Origin: JACCXG01 sp963785755
GTDB lineage: Bacteria; Acidobacteriota; Vicinamibacteria; Vicinamibacterales; 2-12-FULL-66-21
Direction: 5' to 3'
DNA length: 60,415 bases
Assembly: GCA_963785755.1 (NCBI GenBank)
Contig: CAWAXG010000019.1
Span: 1 to 60,415 of the forward strand
The translations under genes and the position numbers were made by a program. Shown here piece by piece: positions 8,768-18,569 of this stretch (its first letter is position 1; each line of letters begins with the position of its first letter). The notes below the pieces were generated by a model. The model did no database searches. It saw only the letters and a program-made list of their open reading frames with translations, and had not been told where the DNA came from.

Positions 8768-11222
8768 ATGCTGTTCCTCGATACCCTCGCCCGGGACGTC
8801 CAGGTACGCTGCGCGCACGTTCCGCCGTTCTCCTCTGGTCCCACTCACTGTCGTCGTCACGGTCGGGCTCGGCCTCGGCCTCATCGCTGTCGTCTTCAGC
8901 TTCTACAGCGCCTTGTTTCTCCGTGTCGATGCCGTGCGCAACCCTGCCGAGTTGTTCCAGGTGCGCCGGCCGCCCTCCCCAGACGCCACGAAAGTGTGGG
9001 TGGCGTTCACCCGGCGCGATTTCGACGCGCTGCGCCGTGATACCGGCGTCTTTACCGGCGCATTCGCCATGGTGCCGGACATCGCGACCCGCGCCGGCGG
9101 CCGCGCGATAACTGGCACGCTCGTCACCGGCAACTTCTTCGAGGTCCTGGGTGTGAACGCCGCGCTGGGCCGCGCGCTGACGCCCGCTGACGATGAGCGG
9201 TTCGCCGGCCGGCCGGTGCTTGTGCTCAGTCACCGTGGGTGGACGAGATTGTTCGCGGAGGATCGGACGGCGATCGGCCGAAGCTTGCTATTGAACGGGG
9301 TGCACTTCGAGATCGTCGGCGTGATGCCTCCAGGCTTTCGCGGGCTGGCCACCTCTCCCCCGGACTACTGGGCGCCGCTCGAACTGCTCGGCCAGTTCCG
9401 CCAGGCATTCGCCGGAAAGGAAAACGAGGTCGCGGTCGACGTGGTCGGTCGCCTGAAGCACGGCGTGTCGGCGACGGCGGCGACGGCAGCGCTTACCGCG
9501 TGGGCGTCGGGAAACCCCGATCTTCGCGCCTCCAACGGCCGTCCCAAGACCATCCTCTTGAACCCCAGCCAGGGAACGGCGCCGGGTGGCGTGATCGACG
9601 GACTGCTGAGATTCGCGCCACTCTTTTTCGCCTTCGGATTGATCCTGATGATCGGCTGCGCCAACGTCGCCAACCTGCTGCTGGCGCGCGGCGTCTCGCG
9701 TCAGCGCGAGATCGGAGTCCGGCTGTCGCTCGGCGCCTCACGCGGGCGCGTTGTCCGGCAGCTGCTCACCGAAAGCGTTCTGCTCGCGCTCGCGGCTGCG
9801 GTCTGCGGCCTCGCCATCTCGCGGCTGCTCCTCGAAGCGGCAGCGCATGCCGCGGCGGTCACCAATTCTCCCTGGTTGGTGGAGCAGATCAGGATCGCCG
9901 CTTCGTCGGACTGGCGAGTTGTCGTATTCGCGCTGTCCGGCGCGATCGCCGCGACGGCGTTCTTCGGGCTCGCACCGGCCGTGCAGGCCACCCGGCTCGA
10001 GCTGGTGCGCACGATGCGAGGTGAGTTGACGAGAGATACGCACCCGAGCCGCGCGCGACAGGCGCTCATCGCCGTGCAGGTCGGCGCCTCAGCCCTGCTG
10101 CTCATTTGCGCCGCCGTCTTCCTGCGCAGTGCGGTTGCCGCCGCAACCGAAACGCCGGGACTGCGGACCAGCGACACGGTCCTGCTCGAGATGCCGAATG
10201 AGTCCACCCGTGCCGCGATGATCCAGGCGGTCGGCGCGGATCCGACGATCGCGGGTGTCGCAGCGTCATGGCCGCACGGTATAGGCGGCACCCTCGCGAC
10301 AGCGACCGGCTCGAGCCGAGTGCCGGTCGAATACAAGTTCGTGTCGCCAGAGTATTTCAGCCTGTTCGAGATCGATCTGTTGAAAGGCCGCGGATTTACG
10401 AGCGCGGAACGAAGTCCGGGCGCGGGCATCGTGGTGGTGTCCGATACCATCGCGCGCCGGCTCTGGCCGGATCGTGATGCTATCGGCCAGGTGGTACAAC
10501 TCGACGTGGAGCAGCCGGGTGGCGCGCGCGCACCAGACGCCACGACGTCGGCGCCGCGGCTCCCATTCCGCTCGTTCTCCGTTGTCGGCGTCGTCCGTGA
10601 AGCTCGGGTCGGTCGCGGGCCGTTCGAAATGATCGACGCCGGCGTGTACCTGCCGATTGACGCCGGGAGTCAGGGGACGTCGCTGATCCTGCGCGTCCAC
10701 GGTGATCCGGACCAGGCACGGCAGGGACTGATCGAGCGGTTCACGAAGGTCGACCCTGCCATGGGCGGAATCGTCACGGTGCGGACGCTCGCGGGAAGGG
10801 CGGCCTATGTCCTCCAGGTCGCGTTCTGGATCACCGCCGTGCTCGGATCGTTGGCGCTCGTGCTCACCGTGTCGGGGCTGTTCGGCGTGCTGTCCTACGT
10901 CGTGGCGCAGCGCTCGCAGGAGATTGGCATCCGCATGGCGCTCGGCGCGACGATGCAGGACATCGCCGGCCTGGTGCTGTGGCAATCGGCGCGCCCGATC
11001 GCCGCCGGCCTCCTTGCGGGCGGAGGGTTGGCCGCAACACTGGCGACCGCGCTGATGTCGACGGGCGCCGCATCGCTCGTCCGCGACACGGTTCAGATCT
11101 TCGATCCGGTCGCGTACCTGGCGAGCCTGTTCTGCATCGGGACGGCATGCGTGCTCGCCTCGTCGATTCCCGCGCTCCGCGCCGCGCGCCTCGACCCGAT
11201 GACGACGCTGCGGCAGGAGTGA
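8768..11222 (+). CDS. Orphan ABC transporter permease, FtsX/MacB type (one frameshift)
   Basis: The protein (817 residues after correction) has the duplicated orphan-permease layout: an N-terminal membrane helix (VVVTVGLGLGLIAVVFSFYS), a MacB-like periplasmic domain, FtsX segment 1 (CANVANLLLARGVSRQREIG), a second periplasmic domain and a C-terminal FtsX segment (LSYVVAQRSQEIGIRMALGA). The conserved N-terminal LDTLARDVQ lies in another frame, and dropping one G near 8803-8806 joins it to YAARTFRRSPLVPLT. No ATPase is adjacent. Such permeases may partner with distant ATPases in efflux or lipoprotein/lipid handling; the substrate is unknown. GTG 8735 is an alternative start. Confidence 0.85.
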
Positions 11223-11271
11223 GGCGCATCATCTCTTCCGCCTGAAAGCTTGTGAATTAGAACGCCTTTGT

Positions 11272-11361
11272 CGGGCTTCCGCCTTTCAGCCGGAAGGAAG
11301 CGCCCGTCGCGCAATTTCCAACGACAGCCACGTCCTTCCGGCTGAAGCCGGAAGCCACGTG
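11272..11361. repeat. Palindromic intergenic repeat (REP-like, CTTCCGGCTGAAGCCGGAAG type)
   Basis: A 33-base near-perfect palindrome at 11329-11361 (arms CACGT-C-CTTCCGGCT and AGCCGGAAG-C-CACGTG) follows a second imperfect hairpin at 11272-11306 using the same CAGCCGGAAGG motif. They lie between the convergent permease and MmgE/PrpD genes and could act as bidirectional terminators or REP elements. A related CTTCAGGCGGAAGG motif occurs at 32110-32124. Confidence 0.55.
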
Positions 11362-11430
11362 AGGCGTGCGTCACCTGTGACGCCGCACTCACAGCAACCG
11401 GAGGAGCCCGTCCTCCTTGTTTTCCCCCGT

Positions 11431-12899
11431 TCAGACCTGGCGCGCCGCCGCCGCCAACTCCCCCACGTTCGACAGCGTCTCCACGTTCCAGCACAGCTCC
11501 ATGAGCCGGCGCGCGCGATCGGGCGGCAGCACGCGATCGGTCAGGCCCATGAACTTGGCCTCGAGATCCTGATCGGTCATCGGCCGTTCCAGGCTGCCCT
11601 TGGCGTGCTCCACGAACTTGTCGAACGTGCGGCCGTCCTTCATGGTCACGGCCACGCGCACCTGTTCTTCCTTGATCGCGGGATCGACGGCCGCCGTGAC
11701 GCGATCGCGCAAGGCGACGATGACCGGGTCGCGCGCGTTCTGGTCGCTGAAGTCCTGCACCCCGGCGGATCCGCGGACGATCGCCAGCGCCGCCGCGAAG
11801 TAGACGCTGAACTTGCTCTCGAGACCGGTCTGCGGCGTCTTCTTTCCGGTGAGCTCCAGCACCAGCGGGTGCACTTTCAAATCGACCGTGCGATTTGATC
11901 CGCGGCGAGCTTGTGCTCCTGACGCAGCTGAATACACGCGTCGATCGTCGGATGAATGACGATGCCGCAGGCGAACGGCTTGTAGGTGTTGAGCAGGATC
12001 TCGTAGGTTTTGCCGTGCTGCTCGGTGATTTCGCCATAGTCCTGGCTCGTGCTGAGCACGTTGGCCCACCCGCTCTTGCCTTCGATGCCGGCCGGCGCGC
12101 TGGTGAAATTGTGGGCGGCCAGGTGGGCCGCGGTCAGGCCGTTCTGGGCCGAGCGGCCGGGATGAAAGCTCTTGGTCATGGAGCCGAACATTTCCCGCAG
12201 GCCGACGGGCTGCGTCGCCGCCAGGCCGAGTGCCCAGATCATCTGCTGTTCGGACAGACCAAGGAGCTTGCCGCTGGCGGCCGCGGACCCGAACACGCCG
12301 GCCGTCCCGGTGATGTGCCAGCCGCGATCGTAGTGGGCGGGATACACGGCATTGCCGATGCGGCACTCCACTTCGACCCCGAGCACGAGGGCATTGAGGA
12401 ACGCCTTGCCCGATACCGCGCGCTGCTCGGACAACGCCAGGATGGCCGGCACCACCGGCGCCGCCGGATGGATCACGGTCTTCAGGTGCGTGTCGTCGAA
12501 GTCGAAGACGTGGGAGCTGATGCCGTTCATCAGCGACGCGTGCAGGATGTCCATGCGCTCTCTTCGGCCAAGTACCGACGCCTGGGGCGGGCCCGAAAAC
12601 GGCGCGAGCGCCGAGATCGCCGCGTTCATCGTGTCGTGCTGCGAGCCGCCCACCGCGCAGCCGACCCAGTTGAGCAGAGTGCGCCGGGCTTCCTTGCGAA
12701 CAGGCAGCGGCAGATCGTCATAGGAGCCCGAGACCACATAGCGCGCCAGCCCGCGCGTGACGTCGGTCGCGACCGTGGCTTGCGCCGTCCCCGTCGCCCC
12801 CGCCTCCGCCGTGTGCGGCACGGCCGCGGATGCGGTCAGCCCGGCAAAGCCAGCCAGCGACATGGTGCCGACGAACGCGCGTCGATCGAGGTGCGGCAT
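11431..12899 (-). CDS. MmgE/PrpD family protein with Tat signal (one frameshift)
   Basis: The first part shows the Tat signal (LDRRAFVGTMSLAGFAGL) and MmgE/PrpD motifs (LLNWVGCAVGGSQHDTMNAA, FDFDDTHLKTVIHPAAPVVP, HITGTAGVFGSAAA). The C-terminal domain continues in another frame from VDLKVHPLVLELTG. One missing base near 11885-11895 (GCACG-GTCGAT, probably GG reduced to G) explains the break and gives 489 residues. ATG 12899 has AGGAGG ten bases upstream. The family includes 2-methylcitrate dehydratase (PrpD) and cis-aconitate decarboxylase, but no methylcitrate-cycle neighbour is present, so the substrate is open. A Tat signal is unusual for PrpD itself but common in acidobacterial members. 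Confidence 0.85.
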
Positions 12900-13008
12900 G
12901 ATTACGTATCCTCCTGAGTTCCTCTCCGGCGTGTGCCTGTCCATATTGTTGCGATCGGGACCGGAGGACTGTGAACACCCTTTCGCGCGTATCGCTCCCA
13001 ATAAGCAC

Positions 13009-13027
13009 AGGAGGACGGGAGGACGGA
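13009..13027. repeat. GGACGGGAGGACGG motif, second copy
   Basis: GGAGGACGGGAGGACGG here repeats the motif at 8656-8673 in the same orientation. It lies in the intergenic space between MmgE/PrpD and the DUF6528-like gene. Confidence 0.4.
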
Positions 13028-13046
13028 AGGAACTTTTTCTAGACCC

Positions 13047-13089
13047 CACGTCGTGCCGTCGTGCCGTCGTGCCGTCGTGGAGCGCCGCC
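13047..13089. repeat. Partial copy of the GCACGACG interspersed element
   Basis: Direct repeats of CGTGCCGT (period 8) match the right half of the elements at 26917-27044 and, in reverse, 55351-55456. The left half is missing, so this is a fragment. Confidence 0.45.
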
Positions 13090-13151
13090 ATTAGTGCCTT
13101 CCAATACTGGATCGAGCTGTTTCGAAACCTGCGCCGGCAGTAGCTTCCGGA

Positions 13152-14063
13152 TCAGGCCCAGCGCGCCTTGTATAGATGTTCGCCGGGCAGACGCAAGGTC
13201 CCGTCGGGAAGCTGGAAGTGCAGGTGCTCGGCCCACCAGTTCGGACGTTCCGCCTGGATGTACACGACGCGGCCGGTTCGCGGGTGGATGTTGTAGCTCT
13301 TGATATTGGCGTGATCGCCGAGCGTGTCATGAGCCGAGAGCTGCCGGCGATCGCGATCGAAATAGAAACACCGCCGGAGGGTACTGAGGAAAAGCCGCGG
13401 GGACCCTGGGAGCGCCACGAGATCGTGGCCACCCGCATCGGGTAGCGCGATCTCGAAGGTCCGGTCGAGTCTGGTGCCGCCGGCCGGGCCGACGGTATAC
13501 GCGCGCAGCACGTCGCCGCCGAGCGCCCACAGCACGTTGCGCGCGTCGTCCCAGACCGCGCCATGTCCGGACCGGAGCTCGTCCTTCGCGAGCTCCTTGC
13601 CGGTCGCGGCGTCGAAGATCACGAGCCGGTCACCGTCCCCGTCCTTTGACACCGAGGCCGCGGCCGCGATGCGGCCGCCCGGCAGCATCTCGATGGAGTG
13701 CGCGTTGGTCACGCGCGCGGAGAACGACGCGCGGCGGGTCTCACGATCGATCAGCGCCACCGCGCCGCCAGACGAGGAAATGAGAATCCGGCGGCCGCCA
13801 TCGACCGGCTTGCAGTCATCGGTGGTCCGAAACAGCGCGTGCATGTCCGCCGGGATCTCCGGACTGTCGGCGACACGCCAGGACCACACCTTGCGGTGCG
13901 CAGGAGTCGGACCGTCGCCGAGCGCCAGGATGAAGACTTCGTCCCAGCCGCACACGATGAGCTCGGCCTCACGCGTCGCCTGTCCCGCGGCTGCCGCGGA
14001 TCGAAGGCCCGCCAGAGGGGCGGCGATCAGCGTCAGCAGCGCGTCTCGACGGTTCAACATCAT
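13152..14063 (-). CDS. Tat-exported beta-propeller protein (DUF6528-like)
   Basis: The 303-residue product has a twin-arginine N terminus (LNRRDALLTLIAAPLAGL) and then WD40-like strands: ELIVCGWDEVFIL, KVWSWRVADS, CKPVDGGRRILISSSGGAVAL, DRLVIFDAATGKEL and PRTGRVVYIQAERPNWWAEH near the end. The order of motifs resembles DUF6528 proteins, thought to be secreted propellers of unknown function; the family assignment is from memory of the motif pattern. The start ATG is doubled (14063 or 14060). The gene stands alone between the MmgE/PrpD gene and a 345-base gene-free stretch. Confidence 0.7.
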   Translation of the reverse strand: MMLNRRDALLTLIAAPLAGLRSAAAAGQATREAELIVCGWDEVFILALGDGPTPAHRKVWSWRVADSPEIPADMHALFRTTDDCKPVDGGRRILISSSGGAVALIDRETRRASFSARVTNAHSIEMLPGGRIAAAASVSKDGDGDRLVIFDAATGKELAKDELRSGHGAVWDDARNVLWALGGDVLRAYTVGPAGGTRLDRTFEIALPDAGGHDLVALPGSPRLFLSTLRRCFYFDRDRRQLSAHDTLGDHANIKSYNIHPRTGRVVYIQAERPNWWAEHLHFQLPDGTLRLPGEHLYKARWA

Positions 14064-14408
14064 CTTCGTTCTGGCCTCCGGCGGTATTTTCGAGATTCTA
14101 GCCCGCTGCGCGTGACGTTCGGGCTACGAGTCGCGGATCTACGCGGATCTTGCGCGGATTGCGGAGCGCGTTGACTGAGCCGGTGAAACTCGAGGCCGCC
14201 GGTCAACCAGCGGGTCCGGATTTACGGTGAGGCAGGATGATCAGCTGAAGGGGCGAACAGATTCTGCAATCCAGCGCAGAGTGATGGTACGGAAGTTCTG
14301 CGTACTCTCGCGACGCTCATTCACGTTTCCTCGAATGTTTCGCTGGGTCCTCACCACATTCGATCTGGCACGTGAACGGCAGGCGGACGATGCTAGGATG
14401 GAGCCGGC
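14064..14408. other. Intergenic stretch without a gene
   Basis: No convincing coding region lies here on either strand. A short imperfect direct repeat built on GCGGATCT (around 14133-14160) is visible, with no clear promoter or terminator. Confidence 0.5.
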
Positions 14409-14855
14409 ATGACCACTGATGATCTCCGTACAACCGTCGTCGAGGGTTTTCGGAAGGTCGAGGAACGACTCGAACGAGTGGATCAGCGCCTCGACACGAT
14501 GGATCAGCGCTTCGACGCGATGGATCAGCGCTTTGACACGATGGATGAGCGCTTTGACACGATGGATCAGCGCTTCGACGCGATGGATGAGCGCTCTGAA
14601 AGAGTGGATGGGCTCTTTGAAAGAGTGGATGGGCGCTTCTCGCACGTCGATGACAAGTTTGCACGCCTTGACCAGGAGATGAAGGACATGCGCGCCGAAA
14701 TCAAGGCCGAGGGGGAAATGACGCGCCGGCACTTCGACGTGATGGTCGAGAGAGTCGAGGCCGCCGTCCGCATCGTCGCCGAGGTCAATGCCCACCAGGG
14801 GACGGTCCTGGGCAATCATGAAGTGCGCCTTCAAGCCATTGAGAAACGCGGATAG
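14409..14855 (+). CDS. Heptad-repeat coiled-coil protein, hypothetical
   Basis: The 148-residue protein carries about eight seven-residue repeats of the form DQRFDTM or DERFDAM between residues 17 and 82, then a less regular coiled coil (LDQEMKDMRAEIKAEGEMTR) and an amphipathic C-terminal part ending in HEVRLQAIEKRG. The repeats are also near-identical at DNA level, with a 21-base period. There is no signal peptide or membrane helix, so a cytoplasmic oligomer is expected. No enzymatic domain is recognisable. Similar short heptad proteins are often annotated as DUF-type coiled-coil or hypothetical proteins. The antisense strand is also open here only because of the repeat. Confidence 0.75.
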   Translation: MTTDDLRTTVVEGFRKVEERLERVDQRLDTMDQRFDAMDQRFDTMDERFDTMDQRFDAMDERSERVDGLFERVDGRFSHVDDKFARLDQEMKDMRAEIKAEGEMTRRHFDVMVERVEAAVRIVAEVNAHQGTVLGNHEVRLQAIEKRG

Positions 14856-14924
14856 GGCGAAAAACAGTTCGCAGATGTTCCAGATGATTCACGAGAGCAC
14901 TCCGCTCCTTCAGTTGACGGCCCG

Positions 14925-16109
14925 CTAGTTCTTCGTCAGCGCGGTGGCGGCCGCCTGCTGGAAACTGCGGCGGACGTCGCTCGCGTCGCTGTTCGGGAAG
15001 TTCGAGCGCTGGACCATCAGGACATAGCCGACGCCCTTCACCGGATCCATCCACGCCTGAGTGCCCCAGGCGCCGCCGTGTCCGAAGGTCCCAGGCGAGA
15101 GCATCTCGGCCACTCCGTCGTGCGGCGTGCGCAGGACGCACGTGCCGATGCCCCAGCCATAGTTCGTCCCGCGATTGCCGTAGGTGTCGTTCTGGAAGAA
15201 GCCAGTCGGCAGGTCGCCGGTCTGCGGCGTGGCGAGGAGCTTCAGGGTCGCGGCGCTGAGGTAGCGGCGCCCGTCAAGTGTGCCGCCGTTGAGGAGCATC
15301 CGCGCAAACCGCGCGTAGTCGGGGGCCGTCGAATACAGCCCGCCGTTGCCCTGCGGCGGCCGGTCGCGCGGGCCGAAGTCGGCGCGCGGCGGCACGGCCT
15401 CGAGCGCGCCGCTCTCCTTGTTCTTCGCGTAAGCGGTGGCCAGCCGGGCGCGCTGCTCGGCGCTCGGATAGAACGTCGTGTCCTTCATCCCCAGGGGCTC
15501 GAAAATCCGCTTCTGCGTGAACGCGTCGAACGTCATGCCGCTCACCACCTCGACGATGCGCGAGGCGGCGTTGATCCCGCTCTGCGTATAGCGCCAGCGC
15601 TCGCCGGGCTCGTACTGCATCGGAGCCGCGAGCCAGAGCGGAACGAGATCGGCGAGCGTCCTGGCCTTCTGCGCGGCCGGGCCGGGCGCCTCGCCGAGGC
15701 CAGACGTGTGCGTCAGGATCTGGGTGATGGTGAGGTTCGCGGGCTTGCCCGAGGGTGTTTTGAGATTGGCGAACTCTGGCAGATACTTCGCGACCGGATC
15801 GGCCACGGTGAGCTTGCCCTCGTCCTGCAGCATGAGAATCGCGACGCCGGTGACCGGCTTGGTCATCGACGCGATCCAGAACAGCGTGTCGGACTTCATG
15901 GGCCGGTTCGCCGCGACGTCGGCGAGGCCCGTGGTCTCGAGGTGCAGCAGCCGATCCTTCGTCACAACGGCGGTGACCGCGCCGGCGACTTCGTTCTTCG
16001 CGATCATCTCCTGCATCGCGGCGCCGATGCCGGGAAGCTTGCTCTCCTGGCCGGCGGCGATCAGCGTGGTGGACAGGGCAAGGGCGACGGTGAGGCGATA
16101 CAAAGTCAT
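14925..16109 (-). CDS. Secreted serine hydrolase, class C beta-lactamase fold
   Basis: The 394-residue protein has a signal peptide (LTVALALSTTLIAAGQ) and the beta-lactamase/transpeptidase-like motifs: SMTK (SxxK nucleophile, about residue 70), a Tyr motif RYTQSG, and HGGAWG in the place of KTG. These place it in the class C-like esterase/CubicO group rather than among true beta-lactamases. The Tyr motif reads YxQS instead of the usual YxN. ATG 16109 is chosen because it starts directly at the signal peptide; the longer reading runs through an intergenic repeat. It likely hydrolyses esters or peptides in the periplasm. Confidence 0.88.
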   Translation of the reverse strand: MTLYRLTVALALSTTLIAAGQESKLPGIGAAMQEMIAKNEVAGAVTAVVTKDRLLHLETTGLADVAANRPMKSDTLFWIASMTKPVTGVAILMLQDEGKLTVADPVAKYLPEFANLKTPSGKPANLTITQILTHTSGLGEAPGPAAQKARTLADLVPLWLAAPMQYEPGERWRYTQSGINAASRIVEVVSGMTFDAFTQKRIFEPLGMKDTTFYPSAEQRARLATAYAKNKESGALEAVPPRADFGPRDRPPQGNGGLYSTAPDYARFARMLLNGGTLDGRRYLSAATLKLLATPQTGDLPTGFFQNDTYGNRGTNYGWGIGTCVLRTPHDGVAEMLSPGTFGHGGAWGTQAWMDPVKGVGYVLMVQRSNFPNSDASDVRRSFQQAAATALTKN

Positions 16110-16175
16110 GGCCAAGAGTCTATATTGATCCTGCCTTAAGGAGACATGAGAGCGAGACGGGTTTAATGAAGGGTC

Positions 16176-16344
16176 AACTTCCAATCTCCAACTCCCCCGC
16201 CTCCGCGCGCATGGATCGATGCGCGCTACGGCGAGGCCTCGCCAGAGCTCGTCGCCACCGACGGCCGACGAGCGGCGGCGGGCAACTCCCAAAGCGCTCT
16301 CGGTCGATCGGCTTAGAGCTCTTGGGAGTTGGAGATTGGAAGTT
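16176..16344. repeat. Structured interspersed repeat, copy A (169 bp, 21-bp terminal inverted repeats)
   Basis: The left arm at 16176-16196 and the right arm at 16324-16344 are perfect 21-base reverse complements. Inside are further palindromes (GGCGAGGCCTCGCC; GAGCTCGTCG with CGACGAGC; AACTCCCAA with TTGGGAGTT). The inner core is shared with copies B and C. It sits between divergent genes. Size and ends resemble a miniature inverted-repeat element, though no target duplication was seen. Confidence 0.7.
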
Positions 16345-16403
16345 GGGAGTTTTCACTGAAGCGTTTTTGAGCACGTTGCCTGGAACGCTGACGGAGTTTG
16401 AAT

Positions 16404-17471
16404 ATGACCGGTCGCGTATTCCGATGCGTGGTAATGGCTGCGCTGTGTTCGCCGTTGATCGCGGCCGGCCAGCAGCCCCCGCCCGCCGCGCCCGCCGGCG
16501 TCGTCCCTCCCGATCAGAAGCTGCCGCCGCACATCCGGAAACTGACGGGCTTCGGTGAACGGGCTGAGTTTTCGCTGGACGGCACGCGGGTGCTGTTTCT
16601 GTCGAAGACGTTCGGCGACGCCATGGAGATCGACCTCGCGACCGGGGTCATCCGCAACCTGACGTCGCATTTCCCGCACTACGGCTTTACCCGGGCGCTC
16701 TACCTGGCGAACGGCCACATCCTGTTGTCAGGTCCCACCGAGTTCAATCCTGCCAACGTCGGTGCGGCGCGGACCAACTGCTGGCTGTTCGTGCTCGATC
16801 CCGCCGGCAACGCCCGCCCTCATCCGCTGGGCGTCAAGGCCGCGGAAGGCCCGGTGCCCTCGCGCAAGAGACTGCACATCGCCTGGTCGTACCGGGCGGC
16901 GCAGTTTCCCGGCGGCGACATGCCCCCGGGATCCTCGCAGATGCACGAGGCTGACATCGTGTACGAGCAGGGTGTGCCGAAGCTCGCCAACCAGCGGAAG
17001 ATCCTCGACAGCCGCGACCTCCCCTTCAGGGCGACTCTCGAGCCGCAGAACTATCGTCCGCCGCAGGAGCGGGAACTGATCTTCAGCGCCTATGACTACC
17101 AGCAGGGAGAGGTCTTCGGCATCGATCTGACGGACGGCAAGCTGACGAACTACTCGAACGGCCCAGGGGTGTACGACGAACCGGAAGGCATCTTCCCGTC
17201 CGGCGAGTTCACGACGGTCGAATCGGACAAGCACAACCCGGCCGGAAAGGGCTTCGATCGCGCCGACATCCACAAGCTGAAGCTGGATGGCAGCGGCGCG
17301 ATGGAACGTCTCACCTACTTCGCCGACGTGCCCACCTACCGCGCGTCGAATCCCGTGGTCAGTGACGACGGCCGCTACATGGCGTTTCAGATGGGCCGGT
17401 CGGGTGTGGCGGCGGGGATCGGCTATGGACTCTTCCTTTACGACTTCGCGAAAGCAGTTAAAGTCAAGTAA
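16404..17471 (+). CDS. Secreted PD40/TolB-like beta-propeller protein, hypothetical
   Basis: The 355-residue product has a signal peptide (CVVMAALCSPLIAAGQ), a Pro/Ala linker, then repeated propeller blades: FSLDGTRVLFLSKTFGDAME, LANGHILLSG, PSRKRLHIAWSYRA, EREGIF-like PEGIFPSGEFTTVES and NPVVSDDGRYMAFQMG near the end. Such TolB-like blades bind ligands or proteins; no enzyme residues stand out. ATG 16404 has GGAG eight bases upstream. A 72-base gap separates it from the DUF4159 gene on the same strand. Its specific role is unknown. Confidence 0.75.
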   Translation: MTGRVFRCVVMAALCSPLIAAGQQPPPAAPAGVVPPDQKLPPHIRKLTGFGERAEFSLDGTRVLFLSKTFGDAMEIDLATGVIRNLTSHFPHYGFTRALYLANGHILLSGPTEFNPANVGAARTNCWLFVLDPAGNARPHPLGVKAAEGPVPSRKRLHIAWSYRAAQFPGGDMPPGSSQMHEADIVYEQGVPKLANQRKILDSRDLPFRATLEPQNYRPPQERELIFSAYDYQQGEVFGIDLTDGKLTNYSNGPGVYDEPEGIFPSGEFTTVESDKHNPAGKGFDRADIHKLKLDGSGAMERLTYFADVPTYRASNPVVSDDGRYMAFQMGRSGVAAGIGYGLFLYDFAKAVKVK

Positions 17472-17543
17472 CAAGGCACAAGTATTGTTCCTTGCTACTT
17501 GCAACTTGCTGAATCTAGACTCTCAGTAGGGCGGAGGCCGGCC

Positions 17544-18369
17544 GTGAATCCACGCGTCGCCAAATCAATCTGCATGCTGGTCGCGGCCATGGTGGCGGCT
17601 GCGGTGACCTGCTACGCCCAGGGCTGGGGCGGACAGTTCCGCGGCGGCCGGCAGCGCTACCCAGCCGCGGCGCTGGCCACCAACGACAGCTTCGACGGCT
17701 CGTGGCAGTTCTGCCGGCTTGCCTACAACGGCCGAGCCTGGGCCACCGATTATCCCGATGCGGACTACAACTTCAGCACCCGGCTCTCGGAGCTGACCAA
17801 GATCGTCGTCAGCAGGAGCCCCGGCGGCGAGGTCCGTCCGCTGATCGTCAGGCCGATCGACGACGCGCTGTTTCAGTGTCCCTTCGTGATGCTGTGGCAG
17901 GCCGAATCGGTGTGGTTCAGCGACGAAGACGCGGCGCGGATGCGGCAGTATCTGCTGAAGGGCGGCTTCCTCTGGTCGGACGATTCGTGGGGAACGGACG
18001 CCTGGGAGAACTTCGAGTACGAGATGCAGAAGGTCCTGCCGGGGCCGCAGTATGCGCTTCACAGATCTCGCGCCGCCACACCCGATGTACCGCACGTTCT
18101 TCCAGCTGCCGAAGGTGCCGCAGGTTCCAGCGATCAATCACTGGCTGGGAACCGGCGGGGACACATCCGAGCAGGGTGCCGACAGCGCGGTGGTGCACGT
18201 CCGCGGCATTGCCGACGAAAACGGCCGCCTGATGGTGCTCGCCACGCACAACACCGACATCGCGGACGGCTGGGAGCGCGAGGGCGTGGACGCGCGATAC
18301 TTCCGGCAGTTCTCGATCGACTCCTATGCCGTCGGGATCAACGTCATGCTCTACACGATGACCCACTGA
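17544..18369 (+). CDS. DUF4159 domain protein (one frameshift)
   Basis: A signal peptide is followed by the DUF4159 pattern: FCRLAYNGRAWATDYPDADYN, LTKIVVSR, CPFVMLWQAESVWFSDEDAA, LKGGFLWSDDSWGTDAWENF and, in the next frame, HPMYRTFFQLPKVPQVP and YAVGINVMLYTMTH. One extra base near 18050-18056 breaks it; correction gives 274 residues. GTG 17544 is preceded by GGCGGAGG. DUF4159 proteins are exported and resemble glutamine-amidotransferase-like folds. They often lie near MoxR/VWA genes, which are absent here. Function is unknown. Confidence 0.8.
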
Positions 18370-18409
18370 GGGTTCAGCAGAGTGCTGAAAACACGCAGCA
18401 GTGAGCACT

Positions 18410-18526
18410 CCCTCCCAGCCTCCCCGCCTCCGCGCGCTACGGATCGCCCGCGCGCTACGGCGAGGCCTCGCCAGAGCTCGTCGACCGCGCTCGGCCCGAC
18501 GAGCGGCGGCGAGCAACTCCCAAAGG
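18410..18526. repeat. Structured interspersed repeat, copy B (truncated)
   Basis: It shares a 33-base identical core with copies A and C (beginning CGCGCTACGGCGAGG, ending AGAGCTCGTCG) plus CGACGAGCGGCGGCG and CAACTCCCAAA. The right arm is absent, so it is a shortened copy. It separates the DUF4159 and lipoprotein genes. Confidence 0.65.
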
Positions 18527-18569
18527 AGCCCAGAACGCTGCACCTCGGGCTGCTAGACTGGTCGCCATC

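Noticed and set aside
13047..13082. Short CRISPR-like direct repeats (CGTGCCGT)
   Set aside because: The period is 8 bases without spacers, and the block matches part of a dispersed repeat.
13152..13172. tRNA or rRNA genes anywhere in the window
   Set aside because: No cloverleaf with a TTCGA-type arm and CCA context, and no conserved rRNA segment, was recognised on either strand. This was by eye, so a covariance scan would be decisive.
14470..14610. CRISPR-like array at the 21-bp repeats
   Set aside because: The units are contiguous with no unique spacers and encode in-frame heptads, so this is a coding tandem repeat.
16166..16403. Small protein-coding frames running through the structured repeat
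   Set aside because: The same peptide pattern (ALRRGLARAR, TSGGGQLPK) arises in several repeat copies on both strands. It follows the palindromic DNA and has no ribosome site.
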